From Actinomadura parmotrematis (lineage in GTDB: Bacteria > Actinomycetota > Actinomycetes > Streptosporangiales > Streptosporangiaceae), in NCBI RefSeq assembly GCF_019458805.1, contig NZ_JAIBOA010000004.1, positions 310,001 to 374,000 on the forward strand: a stretch of DNA of 64,000 nucleotides, in the 5' to 3' direction. Position numbers and translations under genes: made by a program. How positions within the stretch are numbered: the first letter of the stretch is position 1; each line of letters opens with the position of its first letter. The notes beneath the pieces were generated by a model. The model did no database searches and had not been told where the DNA came from. It saw nothing but the letters and a program-made list of their open reading frames with translations. Positions 26,753-35,117 of this stretch are shown one piece after another.

Positions 26753-26956
26753 CCGCTGCGCTGGACCCGTCCTGTGCGGCGGGATCGGCCCGGGGCGGTG
26801 CCGGCTCCTCGGGGTCCGTACCGCCGCCTGTCCCTCGGTGCGCGCCGGCCGTCACCGTGCGCCACACCTTGCTCACCCGCAGGGGAAGGAAGGGCGTCCC
26901 CGGTGCCCATGGCGCCCCGGAGATCACCTGGGGAACATGCTTCCCGGGAGGCCCGC

Positions 26957-27508
26957 ATGGCGAGTGATTTCCAGTACAGCAAGATCGCTCTGGTGTTCGC
27001 GGCGATGGACCGCGACGGGGACGGCTACCTCACCGAGGCCGACTTCGCCACGCTCGCCGCCCGCTGGACCGCGCTCCGCGGCGCCCCGCCGGGAACGCCC
27101 GAGCACGCCCGGCTGCACGCGGTGATGACCGGCTGGTGGGACACCCTCGCCGCCACCGCCGACACCCGCCACCCCGGCCGCGTCTCGCCCGCCGACGTGC
27201 TGCGCGTCGTCGACCACCTCGCCGAGATGCCCGACGCCGTCGCCGCCACCGCCGAGGCCATGTTCGAGGCCGTCGACGAGAACGGCGACGACCGCGTCTC
27301 GCGCGCGGAGTACCGCCGCCTCATCGAGGCGTGGAACGGCCGGCCGACCGACACCGACGCCACCTTCGACCGCCTCGACCTGGACGGCGACGGCCACCTG
27401 TCGCGCGCGGAGTTCACCCTGCTGTGGGCGCAGTTCTGGGCGGGCGACGACCCGGCCGCGCCCGGCACCTGGGTCTTCGGCCCCCTCGACCTGCGCGCCC
27501 TGGCCTGA
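26957..27508 (+). CDS. EF-hand calcium-binding protein (calerythrin/sarcoplasmic-type)
   Basis: 183 residues, ATG start after GGGAGG. Three canonical EF-hand loops are visible: DRDGDGYLTEADF near residue 16, DENGDDRVSRAEY near 102 and DLDGDGHLSRAEF near 137. A fourth hand in the middle (TADTRHPGRVSPADVL) is degenerate. There is no signal peptide, so it is a cytosolic calcium buffer or sensor, as in actinomycete calerythrin-like proteins. It is divergent from the chitinase and converges with the TetR gene. No obvious partner is nearby. Confidence 0.9.
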   Translation: MASDFQYSKIALVFAAMDRDGDGYLTEADFATLAARWTALRGAPPGTPEHARLHAVMTGWWDTLAATADTRHPGRVSPADVLRVVDHLAEMPDAVAATAEAMFEAVDENGDDRVSRAEYRRLIEAWNGRPTDTDATFDRLDLDGDGHLSRAEFTLLWAQFWAGDDPAAPGTWVFGPLDLRALA

Positions 27509-27550
27509 CCGCCGCCGCCTGACCGCCGTCGCCGGGGGCGCGGCGGCGCG

Positions 27551-28144
27551 TCAGGACGGGGCGCCCCCGGCGGCGAGGCCGTGGACGGCCTGGGCGACGG
27601 CGGCGTCGATGACGGCGGCGGCCCGGCCGGGACGGCGCTGCGCCGCGACGGCGGCGGCGTCCACGATGCCCTGCACCAGCTCGGCGCGCAGCTCGGCGTC
27701 GGGGACGCCCGCCTCCTCCAGCGCGCCGATCAGCGGCCGCAGCAGCAGGGCGTGGCCGTCGCGGATGCGCTCGCGGGCGGGCTCGGCGAGGGCGTGCTGG
27801 GCGAGCGCGACCGCGGCGGCGTGCCGCCCGTCGGTCATGATGACCAGCTGCGCGCGGACGTAGGACTCGACCTTGCCGACGAGGTCGGGCGGGCCGGCGA
27901 GCGCCCGCGCCGTCAGCGCCGCCCAGCGCGGCAGCTCCTCCTCGACGATCGCGGCGACCAGGTCGTCCTTGGAGCGGAAGTACTCGTACAGGCTCGGCCG
28001 CGACAGCCCCACCCGGCGGGCGAGCGCGGCGAGCGACAGCGCCTCGATGCCCTCCTCGGCGACCAGGGTGCGCGCGGCGTCCAGCAGCGTCCGCAGCTGG
28101 CGGGCGCGGTGCTCGGCGACGGTGGGTTCGCTGATCCTCGGCAC
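27551..28144 (-). CDS. TetR-family transcriptional regulator
   Basis: 197 residues. The N-terminal helix-turn-helix is typical: LRTLLDAARTLVAEEGIEALSLAALARRVGLSRPSLYEYFRSKDDLVAAI (given here as the span, residues ~17-66, key part GLSRPSLYEYFRSKDDL). The C-terminal ligand domain is helical and unspecific. A palindrome just upstream of its start (28160-28180) suggests autoregulation. The divergent neighbour at 28359 may share that control. Effector unknown. Confidence 0.92.
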   Translation of the reverse strand: MPRISEPTVAEHRARQLRTLLDAARTLVAEEGIEALSLAALARRVGLSRPSLYEYFRSKDDLVAAIVEEELPRWAALTARALAGPPDLVGKVESYVRAQLVIMTDGRHAAAVALAQHALAEPARERIRDGHALLLRPLIGALEEAGVPDAELRAELVQGIVDAAAVAAQRRPGRAAAVIDAAVAQAVHGLAAGGAPS

Positions 28145-28159
28145 GCCCCCATCCTACGT

Positions 28160-28180
28160 TTGCCGACGGCCCGTCGGTAA
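28160..28180 (-). promoter_or_regulatory. Likely operator of the TetR regulator
   Basis: CCGACGG (28163-28169) and CCGTCGG (28171-28177) flank a central C, extended by TTG/TAA ends. It is 16 bp upstream of the regulator's start, where a repressor would block its own promoter. Confidence 0.6.
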
Positions 28181-28358
28181 CTCCGCGCGGCCCCTCCGGG
28201 CGCGCGATACGCCCGGGAGCCGCGCGCGGCAAGCCCCGGAGCGGGCCGTTCCGGGACCTGTCCGGCATGGGTCACACCCCTGCCGATCAGCTCCCTTTCC
28301 GTCCTACTTTGCGCACAGTGGACGCACGTTCACTGATCGTATTCACGGGGAGGCGGGC

Positions 28359-29114
28359 ATGGCCGTCGTCAAGAAGAACGTCAAGACCTGGGGGAAGGGG
28401 CCGATCACCTACGCGGTCGCGGGCTCGGGGAAGCCCGGCGACAAGTGGCTGGCGGACGGGATCGGCAAGTTCAACACCCGCGTCGGCACGACCGTGTTCA
28501 CGCCGGTCGCCTCGGGCGGGACCGCGCAGGTGACGTTCCAGTACTCCACCGCCGGCGAGTCGGCCATCGGCTGCACGGGGACGGTGCCGCAGGTCATCAG
28601 CTACCACGAGAACGACGCGTTCGGCGTCGCCGCCTACAAGACGCTGCACCACGAGATGTGCCACTGCCTCGGCCTCGGCCACGAGCAGTTCCACAGCGCC
28701 TTCCCGCTCCGCGCCGACCTGATCTCGGTGCTCACCGGCAGCACCGAGTTCCGCGAGCAGCACACCCTCGACGCGCTGAACAGCGGCGACTGGGCGGACC
28801 TCGGCGGTTACGACGCGGCGTCCATCATGATGTACGACCTCGGGTCGATGGCGAACCCGGGCCGGTTCGAGAAGGACGCCGCCGTCACGGCCGTCACGGT
28901 GCTGCCGGCGGGCACGACCACGCCCACGCCGACGTCCACCCCGGCGTCCTCCACCCGCGCCCGCAGCTCCAGCAACCCCGAGCCGTCGAAGACCGCCCCG
29001 GCGCCGGTGACGCTGCTGACGCCGCGCATCCAGTTCCCGCCCGGCTACCGCATCCCCGGCGGCGACAAGCTGACCGACCTGGACGTCGCCGCCATCCTCA
29101 AACTCCTGACCTGA
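28359..29114 (+). CDS. Astacin-like (M12A) zinc metallopeptidase without signal peptide
   Basis: 251 residues, ATG start with GGGGAGG at 28347-28353. The zinc motif HEMCHCLGLGHE (His98, Glu99, His102, Gly105, His108, Glu109) is the astacin form HExxHxxGxxHE. The Met-turn SIMMYD near residue 155 and an N-terminal ITYAVAGSG strand also fit astacins. The C-terminal ~75 residues are a Thr/Ser/Pro-rich linker (TTTPTPTSTPASSTRARSSS) and a short tail with a conserved-looking LTDLDVAAILKLL end. Astacins are usually exported as proenzymes, but no signal peptide is visible from this start and no better upstream start exists. Alternative: another metzincin branch. Confidence 0.8.
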   Translation: MAVVKKNVKTWGKGPITYAVAGSGKPGDKWLADGIGKFNTRVGTTVFTPVASGGTAQVTFQYSTAGESAIGCTGTVPQVISYHENDAFGVAAYKTLHHEMCHCLGLGHEQFHSAFPLRADLISVLTGSTEFREQHTLDALNSGDWADLGGYDAASIMMYDLGSMANPGRFEKDAAVTAVTVLPAGTTTPTPTSTPASSTRARSSSNPEPSKTAPAPVTLLTPRIQFPPGYRIPGGDKLTDLDVAAILKLLT

Positions 29115-29124
29115 CCCACCCCGC

Positions 29125-29157
29125 GAGCCGCCCTCCGCCCCCAGCGGCGGGCGGCTC
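29125..29157. terminator. Terminator between the peptidase and the convergent membrane-protein gene
   Basis: GAGCCGCCC (29125-29133) pairs with GGGCGGCTC (29149-29157) across a 15-nt loop. It sits between convergent stops. Confidence 0.55.
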
Positions 29158-29178
29158 CGCGTCCGGGCGGACCGCTCG

Positions 29179-29793
29179 TCAGATCGCCCGCCCGGCCGCC
29201 TTCGCGCTGCGCCGCCGGTGATAGTGGACGGTGACGGCGGCGAGCAGCGGGCCCCACAGCACCACGGGCGCGTAGAGCACCTGGATCAGTACCTTCGCCC
29301 AGGGGGCGGCGTCGATCTGCGAGTGAAAGTTGGTGTAGACGAACAGCACCCCGTAGACCGTGGTGATGAGGGAGCCGAGAGCGGCGGGCACGGTGGCGGC
29401 GAGGACGGGCACGCGCCTGCCGCGCACGAGCGGAACCCAGCGCGGCCAGGTCTCGCCCCAGGGCTGGACCAGCCCGAGCGCCAGGAACCCGAAGACCTCG
29501 GCCAGCGCGGACAGCCCGACCAGGTAGAGCGATCCCCAGCCAGGGGCGTGCAGGGCCCGCAGCTCCGAGTCGGCCAGCCCGAAAGCGAGCCCGCAGGCCA
29601 GACCGATCCGCCACAGCCCGGACGGCACGTTCACCAGCGCCGCCCCGTGCGCGGCCCAGCGGGCCCAGCGCGGGACTCCCGGGACGGTGCGCCACGGGGA
29701 CACGCGCGCGGCCGTCCGCTCCGCGGTCGGATGGGTGGGCGACAGGGCCACGACGACCTCCATGAAGATCAGTTTCTGGTCGTCCACGAGCAT
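29179..29793 (-). CDS. Hypothetical multi-span membrane protein
   Basis: 204 residues from ATG 29793. An ATG at 29763 is also possible, and neither has a convincing Shine-Dalgarno. At least four hydrophobic segments: LVNVPSGLWRIGLACGLAFGL, LYLVGLSALAEVFGFLALGLV, VPVLAATVPAALGSLITTVYGVLFVYTNF and VLIQVLYAPVVLWGPLLAAVTVHYHRRR. A basic C-terminus suggests Cin topology. No family recognised by eye. Isolated gene converging with the peptidase. Confidence 0.7.
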   Translation of the reverse strand: MLVDDQKLIFMEVVVALSPTHPTAERTAARVSPWRTVPGVPRWARWAAHGAALVNVPSGLWRIGLACGLAFGLADSELRALHAPGWGSLYLVGLSALAEVFGFLALGLVQPWGETWPRWVPLVRGRRVPVLAATVPAALGSLITTVYGVLFVYTNFHSQIDAAPWAKVLIQVLYAPVVLWGPLLAAVTVHYHRRRSAKAAGRAI

Positions 29794-29917
29794 CCCGACG
29801 TGCCGCCGCCCCGCGCTTCCCCCATCGGGGTCGGCGGGTTCGCCCGTACGGGGGAGCGGCCGCTCCCCGCTGAGGGGAGCCGATGGGGGCCGGGCGTGCG
29901 GGTCCGCGCGGCCTCGC

Positions 29918-30487
29918 CTAGGAGCGGGGGCCTTCGGCGGGGTCCCAGTCGAGGGTGGCGGGGAGGGCGCCCTCGAACATCAGGAGCCAGCGCTTGACCT
30001 CGACGCCCGACCCGCCGCTGTACCCGCCGAGGCCGGTGGACGACACCACGCGGTGGCAGGGGACGATCAGCGGGATCGGGTTGCTCCCCATCACCTGCCC
30101 GATGGCCTGCGCCGGGACGCCCGCGCCGCTGCGCGTGCCGATCTCGCCGTAGGTGGTGAGGGCGCCGTAGGGGACGGTCGTGTAGAGGGTCTCCAGCACC
30201 TGCCGCTGGAGCGGCGAGTACAGCCGCCAGTCGAGGGGGACGTCGAAGTCCCGGGCCTCCTCGGCGAAGTAGGCGGCGAGCGCGGCGGTGACGGGGGCGG
30301 TGCGGGCCGGGTCGGCCACGACGGGCAGGCGCAGTGCCCGCACCGCGCGGGCGCGGGCGTCGGGGCCGTCGCGGAAGTCCAGCCAGGCGACGCCGTCGCC
30401 GGTGACGGCGGCGAGCAGCGGCCCGAGGGGCGTCTCGGCCGTCGCGAACGCGAGGGTGTCGGTCATCGTGTCCATGATGCCCGTCAT
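29918..30487 (-). CDS. ogt: Methylated-DNA--[protein]-cysteine S-methyltransferase
   Basis: 189 residues. The ATG at 30487 overlaps the upstream DUF6493-type gene's stop (ATGA), so it is translationally coupled as the last gene of the SWIM operon. The active site is IPLIVPCHRVV with acceptor Cys144. YGALTTYGEIG and AIGQVMGSNP form the DNA-binding and Asn-hinge region, and the typical end (GYSGGSGVEVKRWLLMFEG) is present. It should remove alkyl groups from O6-alkylguanine in one suicidal step. No Ada-like regulatory domain. Its presence in this operon is the main hint that the neighbours may concern DNA. Confidence 0.93.
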   Translation of the reverse strand: MTGIMDTMTDTLAFATAETPLGPLLAAVTGDGVAWLDFRDGPDARARAVRALRLPVVADPARTAPVTAALAAYFAEEARDFDVPLDWRLYSPLQRQVLETLYTTVPYGALTTYGEIGTRSGAGVPAQAIGQVMGSNPIPLIVPCHRVVSSTGLGGYSGGSGVEVKRWLLMFEGALPATLDWDPAEGPRS

Positions 30488-32787
30488 GCGAGGGCCTCTT
30501 TCAGGCGCCGGGCCTCGCGGGCGAGGCGCGAGGAGCCGCCGCGTGCGGCGGCGGCGTCGAGTTCGGGGAAGGAACCGGAGCGGTCGGCGACGCGCGTGGC
30601 GAGGGCGAGCAGGTCGGGCAGCCCGGCGGGCGCCTTCGGGCGGGTGAGCAGGCCGGGCAGGGCGGCCCGCAGGACGGTCCGCACCTGGACGTGCGCGCCC
30701 GCCTCGGCGCATTCGCCGAGGGCCGCCGCCAGCCGGTTCGGTTTGAGGGCGACGCCGCCGATGACCTCGCCGATCTGCGCGGCGGGCAGCAGGTCGCGGG
30801 CGGCGAGGGAGAGCAGCGCGTCGACCGCCGCCGACCGGGCCGCCTGGTCGCGGGCGCCGAGACCGTGCGCCAGGCAGGCCGCGGTGGCGCCGCCCGCCGG
30901 GCCGCCGGCCTCGGCGAGGGCGGGCAGCGGCGTGGCGAGCGGCCGTTCGCGGTCGGTGTCGTCGGCGAGCGCGGGCAGCAGGTGCGCGGCGGCCGCCTCG
31001 CGGTGGCCGGGCAGCAGGATCGGCCACCAGGCGACGTCCAGCCCCTGCCAGCGCGCGCGGCGCGCCTCGTAGGGCGGCCAGGCGGTGTCGAACAGCGGCG
31101 CGAGGGCGTCGGGCGCGCCGTCCGGTGGCTCGATCACCGCCTGCGCGGTGCCGCCCGCGACGAGCGCGAGCACGCGCACGTCGTCGCGGGCCCCCTCCAG
31201 CCACGCCACGTAAGGGGCGGGCAGGCGGGACGCCAGCGGCGCGGGGTCGGTCCCGGCGGGCAGCCGCAGCACGGCCTGCGCCAGGTCGAAGGGGCCGGGA
31301 CGGCGGCCCGCCGCCGCGAGGCGGTCGAGGCGCTCGGCCAGGACATCGGGGTCCACGTGCCCGGACGCGGCGGTCGGCGTGGCGAGCAGCAGCGGCGCCT
31401 CGCCCAGCAGCCGCGCCGCCTCCTGCAACCGCTCGGACAGGAACCCTTGGAGCGGCGGGAGGCGCTCGCCCGGCATCGTCCGGCGCGGCGGGTAGGTGTC
31501 GTGCCCGGAGAAGCGGGCCAGCATGAAGCGGACCCAGCCCGCCGGCTCGTTGAAGAAGTACCAGTCGTCCAGCGGTGCCGCGCCCGCGACGGCCCGCGCG
31601 GTGCCGTCCGGGTCGCGGTGGACCTGCTCGACCAGGCCCGCGAGGAGGCGCTCCAGCCCGCACGGGTCGAGCGGCGGCCCGATCTCGCCGGCCAGCTCGT
31701 CCAGCGAGGCGATCGGCGGCGGCAGCGGCGCGGGCGGGACGTAGGCGGGCAGCGGCGGGAAGGCCGGGACGTCGGCGACGGGCCGGGCGGTGCCCCCGAG
31801 CTCGGCGGCCAGCTTCGCCGCGCGCTCGCGGAGCAGCGCGTCGTCGTGCGCGAGGACCGGCTCGACGGCCGCGGCGGCGGCCTCGCGGCGGCCGGCGGAC
31901 CCGTCCCGCACCCAGTCCAGCATGGCCCGCACGAGCTTCTTCTCCGGCCGGAAGGCCAGCGCCGACGCCGCCTCGCCGAACAGCGCGGCGTCCAGCGGCG
32001 CCACCGCGTCCACCGCGCGGACCTCGGCGAGCGCCAGCGACGCGACGGGCCCGGGCGCGGCGGCCAGCAGCCGCACGTAGTCGCGGACGCGCGCGGCGGA
32101 CTCCTCCGCCGACGGCGCCAGCAGCCCGTGGAAGTGCACGAACCAGCGCAGCTCCCCGGCGGTGCCGCCGCGCAGGAACCGCGACAGGCAGCCGTCCAGC
32201 AGGATCTCGCGGTCCGCCACGGCGATCAGCTCGCGGTCGTAGCGCTCCTGCGCCGGGCTCCAGCGCAGGTAGCCGTCCCAGAGGCGGCCGACGCCGTCGA
32301 CCTCGAACAGGCGGGGGATCAGCGCGGCCGCGAACGGGTCGTCCGCGGGCTTCAGCCGGTCCATGTCGTGCACCGCCCAGCCGAGGACGAAGGCGTCGTC
32401 CAGCGGGACGGGCAGCCCGTCCGCCGCGACGATCCCGGCGGCGACGCGCCACGTCCCGGACCGCCCCGACCCCGGCCGCAGCCCGGCGGCGAGGCGGCCG
32501 GCCAGGTCGGCGCGCCAGGGCGCGGGCCGGTCCGCCAGCACGCGCAGGACCGCCCGCACCAGCACCGGCGCCGACCACGGTGCGAACTCGCGGCGCCGCA
32601 GCCAGGCCGCCACGCCCGCCGCCCCGCCGATCGTGCCCGCCCCCGCCACCAGCAGCGCCTGCCGCTCCTGGGGCCGCGCCCGCAGGACCCCCGGCAGATC
32701 CGCCGCGACCGCCTTGCGACCCGCCGCGTCCAGCGCCAGGACGGCGTCCGCGACGGCCTCGGCATCGCCCGCTTCCCACACGTTCAC
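30484..32787 (-). CDS. DUF6493-type helical-repeat protein, paralogue A
   Basis: 767 residues. The GTG at 32787 overlaps the stop of paralogue B (GTGA), with CAGGAGG ten bases upstream. It is composed almost entirely of helices (HEAT-like), without signal or membrane segments. Landmarks shared with paralogue B: CLSRFLRGG...LRWFVHF, FRPEKKLVRAMLDWV, ATPTAASGHVDPDVLAERL and the end ARGGSSRLAREARRLKEALA. The combination and the adjacent SWIM protein match what is catalogued as DUF6493, a family without known function, and the name is from memory. A scaffold or substrate-binding role is only a guess from the repeat architecture. Confidence 0.75.
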   Translation of the reverse strand: MNVWEAGDAEAVADAVLALDAAGRKAVAADLPGVLRARPQERQALLVAGAGTIGGAAGVAAWLRRREFAPWSAPVLVRAVLRVLADRPAPWRADLAGRLAAGLRPGSGRSGTWRVAAGIVAADGLPVPLDDAFVLGWAVHDMDRLKPADDPFAAALIPRLFEVDGVGRLWDGYLRWSPAQERYDRELIAVADREILLDGCLSRFLRGGTAGELRWFVHFHGLLAPSAEESAARVRDYVRLLAAAPGPVASLALAEVRAVDAVAPLDAALFGEAASALAFRPEKKLVRAMLDWVRDGSAGRREAAAAAVEPVLAHDDALLRERAAKLAAELGGTARPVADVPAFPPLPAYVPPAPLPPPIASLDELAGEIGPPLDPCGLERLLAGLVEQVHRDPDGTARAVAGAAPLDDWYFFNEPAGWVRFMLARFSGHDTYPPRRTMPGERLPPLQGFLSERLQEAARLLGEAPLLLATPTAASGHVDPDVLAERLDRLAAAGRRPGPFDLAQAVLRLPAGTDPAPLASRLPAPYVAWLEGARDDVRVLALVAGGTAQAVIEPPDGAPDALAPLFDTAWPPYEARRARWQGLDVAWWPILLPGHREAAAAHLLPALADDTDRERPLATPLPALAEAGGPAGGATAACLAHGLGARDQAARSAAVDALLSLAARDLLPAAQIGEVIGGVALKPNRLAAALGECAEAGAHVQVRTVLRAALPGLLTRPKAPAGLPDLLALATRVADRSGSFPELDAAAARGGSSRLAREARRLKEALA

Positions 32788-35117
32788 GCCAGTGCCTCCT
32801 GCAGACGGGCCGCCTCGCGCACCAGACGCGAAGAACCGCCGCGCGCGGCGACCTCGGCGAGGCCGGGCACGGGGGTGCCGGGGACGGCGGTCGTGGTGGC
32901 GAGGGCGATGAGGTCGGGGAGCCCGGCGGCGGCGCGCGTGCCCGGGGCGGGCCAGAGGGCGGGCAGCATCGTCGTGATCGCGGCGAACGCCTCGCCGGGG
33001 GCGCCGGCGGCGGCGAGGTCGGCGAGGCAGGGGGCGACGCGGTTCGGGCGCGGTTCGGGCAGGCCGGCGAGCGCGGTGCCGAGCAGCGTCCCGTCGAGCT
33101 GCCCGCGGGAGGCCAGGACGATCAGCGCGGACGTCGCGTGCGCCCGCGCCTCGCGGCGGTCGAAGACCAGGCCGCGGGCGAGGGCCGCCGCCATCGCCGG
33201 GCCGACCGGGCCGTCGGCGTCGGCGAGGGTGAGCAGGACCTCGCCGAAGTGGACGTCGAACACCCACGTCTCGGCGTACTCCTTCATCCACGGCACCAGG
33301 TGCGCGGCGGCGATCTCCCGGTGGGAGGGCACCAGCAGGTGCCAGCCCTCCATGTCGCCGTCGTCGTCGACCTCGTCGGGACCGCGCGGCGGCGCGGTGA
33401 ACGGCAGGCCGCCCTCGGGGACGGCCGTGACCAGCTCGGGCAGGTGACTCCCGGGCGGCACCCGGAACACCGGGTCGCCGGGGACGCCGGGGGCGGTGCG
33501 CGGGCGGCGCAGCAGCGCGCCCTCCAGGTCCGCCGGGCCCGGCTCCAGGCCCGCCGCCTCGTAGCGGGCGAGCCGCTCGGCGAGCACGTCCGGGTCGACG
33601 TGGCCCGTCACCGACGTCGGCGTCGCCAGCAGCACCGGTACCCGGCCGACCAGCCACGGCAGCTCCGCCACCCGCCGCTGCCAGAACTCCGACAGCGGCG
33701 GCAGCGGCAGGTGCGTCCTGTACCGGACGCCCGTCAGGACGCCGCCGAGCCAGTTCCCGGTGTCGGCGGTCACGCGGTTCACCAGCTTGCCGACCTCCTC
33801 GGGGTGCTCGTAGGCGAACCGGACGAGCCCGTCGAACAGGCGCTCCTGGTCCGCCACGGCGGGCGCCCAGTGCGGGACGCCGTCCATCGCCTCCTCCAGC
33901 TCGGCGAGGGAGCCGATCACCGGGAACGGGCCGGGCGGCGCCCAGGCGGGCAGCGCCGCCGGCGCCTCCGGCCCGGCCTCCACCGCGCCGAACGCGGCGG
34001 CGATCCGGTCGCGGAACGCCGCCGGCAGCGCCGTCGCGGCGTCCCGGACGGCCCGCCGCGTTTCGGGTGACGCCGCTTCGGCGTGCTGCTCGGCGATGGC
34101 GACGGCGCGGTCCAGCAGGTCCAGGGAGTCCTGCCGGAACGCGGCGGTGAGGGCGGTGAGCGCGGCGTCCGGCCGGGTGCGGGCCTCCTTGGCGACCCAC
34201 GCCAGACCCGCCCGCACGATCTTCTTCTCGGAGCGGAACAGCACGCCCTCGGCGGCCCCGGTGAACGCCGCGTCGTCCAGGCCGGGGACGCCCCGCACGA
34301 GCGGCAGCACGAGGTCGACGACGGGGCCGGGCGCGCCGGGCAGCACCGCGACCAGGTCGCGGGCGCGCGCGGCGGCCTCGTCGGGAGTCATGGCGAGGGC
34401 CTCGAACAGGCGGGTGAACCAGCGCAGGTCGCGGGGCTCGCCGCCGCGCAGGAACCGCGACACGCACCCGTCGACGAGCAGGGCGCGGTCGGCGCGGCGG
34501 GACCGGTGGGTGAGCGCCCGGTGCCACACCATGTCGCCCTCCAGCAGCCGGCCGACGCTCTCGTGCTCGAACAGCAGCGGCAGCATCGCCTCCCGGAACG
34601 GGTCGCCGGCCAGGTGGCGCGGGTCGGTGAACGCCGCCCAGCCGAGGACGAACCCCTCGTCGGCGGGGGCGGGCGCGCCGGTGTCGCGCACCAGCGCGGC
34701 GGCCAGGTGCCAGGTCGGCTTGAGGCCGTCGCCGCGCCAGTTCAGCAGGTCGGCGGGGCGCAGCCGCGCCGCGATGCGCGCGGCGACGTCGGCGCGCCAC
34801 TCGACGGGGCGGTCGGCGAGCAGCTCCAGGATGAGGGCGGTGTGCAGCTCCAGCGGCCGGCCCCCGGACCGGAACCGGATCTCGCGGCGCGTCACCCACT
34901 GCGCGACGGCGGCCGCGCCCGGCAGGCACGCCGCGCCCGCCACGTGCAGCGGCGCCGCCTCGTCGAAGACCCCCTCGCGGGCCAGGCCGCGCAGGAACGG
35001 CGCCAGCTCGGCGCCGGCCGCCTTCCGCTCGGCGGGCGACGCCGCGCGGATCGCCGCGCCCGCCCGCTGCGCGTCGCCGCGCGCGACGGCCGCGCGGATC
35101 TCGTCCCAGAGGCTCAC
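32784..35117 (-). CDS. DUF6493-type helical-repeat protein, paralogue B
   Basis: 777 residues. The GTG at 35117 overlaps the SWIM gene's stop (GTGA). It aligns with paralogue A through its length: CVSRFLRGGEPRDLRWFTRLF, FRSEKKIVRAGLAWV, ATPTSVTGHVDPDVLAERL and the end ARGGSSRLVREAARLQEALA. The pair therefore arose by tandem duplication and then diverged. B has an extra acidic segment (PDEVDDDGDMEGWHLLVPSHREIAA spans it) that is lacking in A. Cytosolic. Function unknown, and co-translation with the SWIM protein suggests a complex. Confidence 0.75.
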   Translation of the reverse strand: MSLWDEIRAAVARGDAQRAGAAIRAASPAERKAAGAELAPFLRGLAREGVFDEAAPLHVAGAACLPGAAAVAQWVTRREIRFRSGGRPLELHTALILELLADRPVEWRADVAARIAARLRPADLLNWRGDGLKPTWHLAAALVRDTGAPAPADEGFVLGWAAFTDPRHLAGDPFREAMLPLLFEHESVGRLLEGDMVWHRALTHRSRRADRALLVDGCVSRFLRGGEPRDLRWFTRLFEALAMTPDEAAARARDLVAVLPGAPGPVVDLVLPLVRGVPGLDDAAFTGAAEGVLFRSEKKIVRAGLAWVAKEARTRPDAALTALTAAFRQDSLDLLDRAVAIAEQHAEAASPETRRAVRDAATALPAAFRDRIAAAFGAVEAGPEAPAALPAWAPPGPFPVIGSLAELEEAMDGVPHWAPAVADQERLFDGLVRFAYEHPEEVGKLVNRVTADTGNWLGGVLTGVRYRTHLPLPPLSEFWQRRVAELPWLVGRVPVLLATPTSVTGHVDPDVLAERLARYEAAGLEPGPADLEGALLRRPRTAPGVPGDPVFRVPPGSHLPELVTAVPEGGLPFTAPPRGPDEVDDDGDMEGWHLLVPSHREIAAAHLVPWMKEYAETWVFDVHFGEVLLTLADADGPVGPAMAAALARGLVFDRREARAHATSALIVLASRGQLDGTLLGTALAGLPEPRPNRVAPCLADLAAAGAPGEAFAAITTMLPALWPAPGTRAAAGLPDLIALATTTAVPGTPVPGLAEVAARGGSSRLVREAARLQEALA

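Larger units (their letters stand above)
26617..26956. other. Divergent intergenic region, chitinase / EF-hand genes
   Basis: 340 bp without a gene. It holds the chitinase operator palindrome (26662-26684), tandem GGTCTAG half-sites (26735-26752) and the 5' region of the EF-hand gene. Nothing else was recognised. Confidence 0.6.

Noticed and set aside
27509-27550. Inverted CCTGAC...GTCAGG ends between EF-hand and TetR genes as an attachment or insertion site
   Set aside because: The arms are short and imperfect and fall on the two convergent stop codons. No integrase or target duplication is present.
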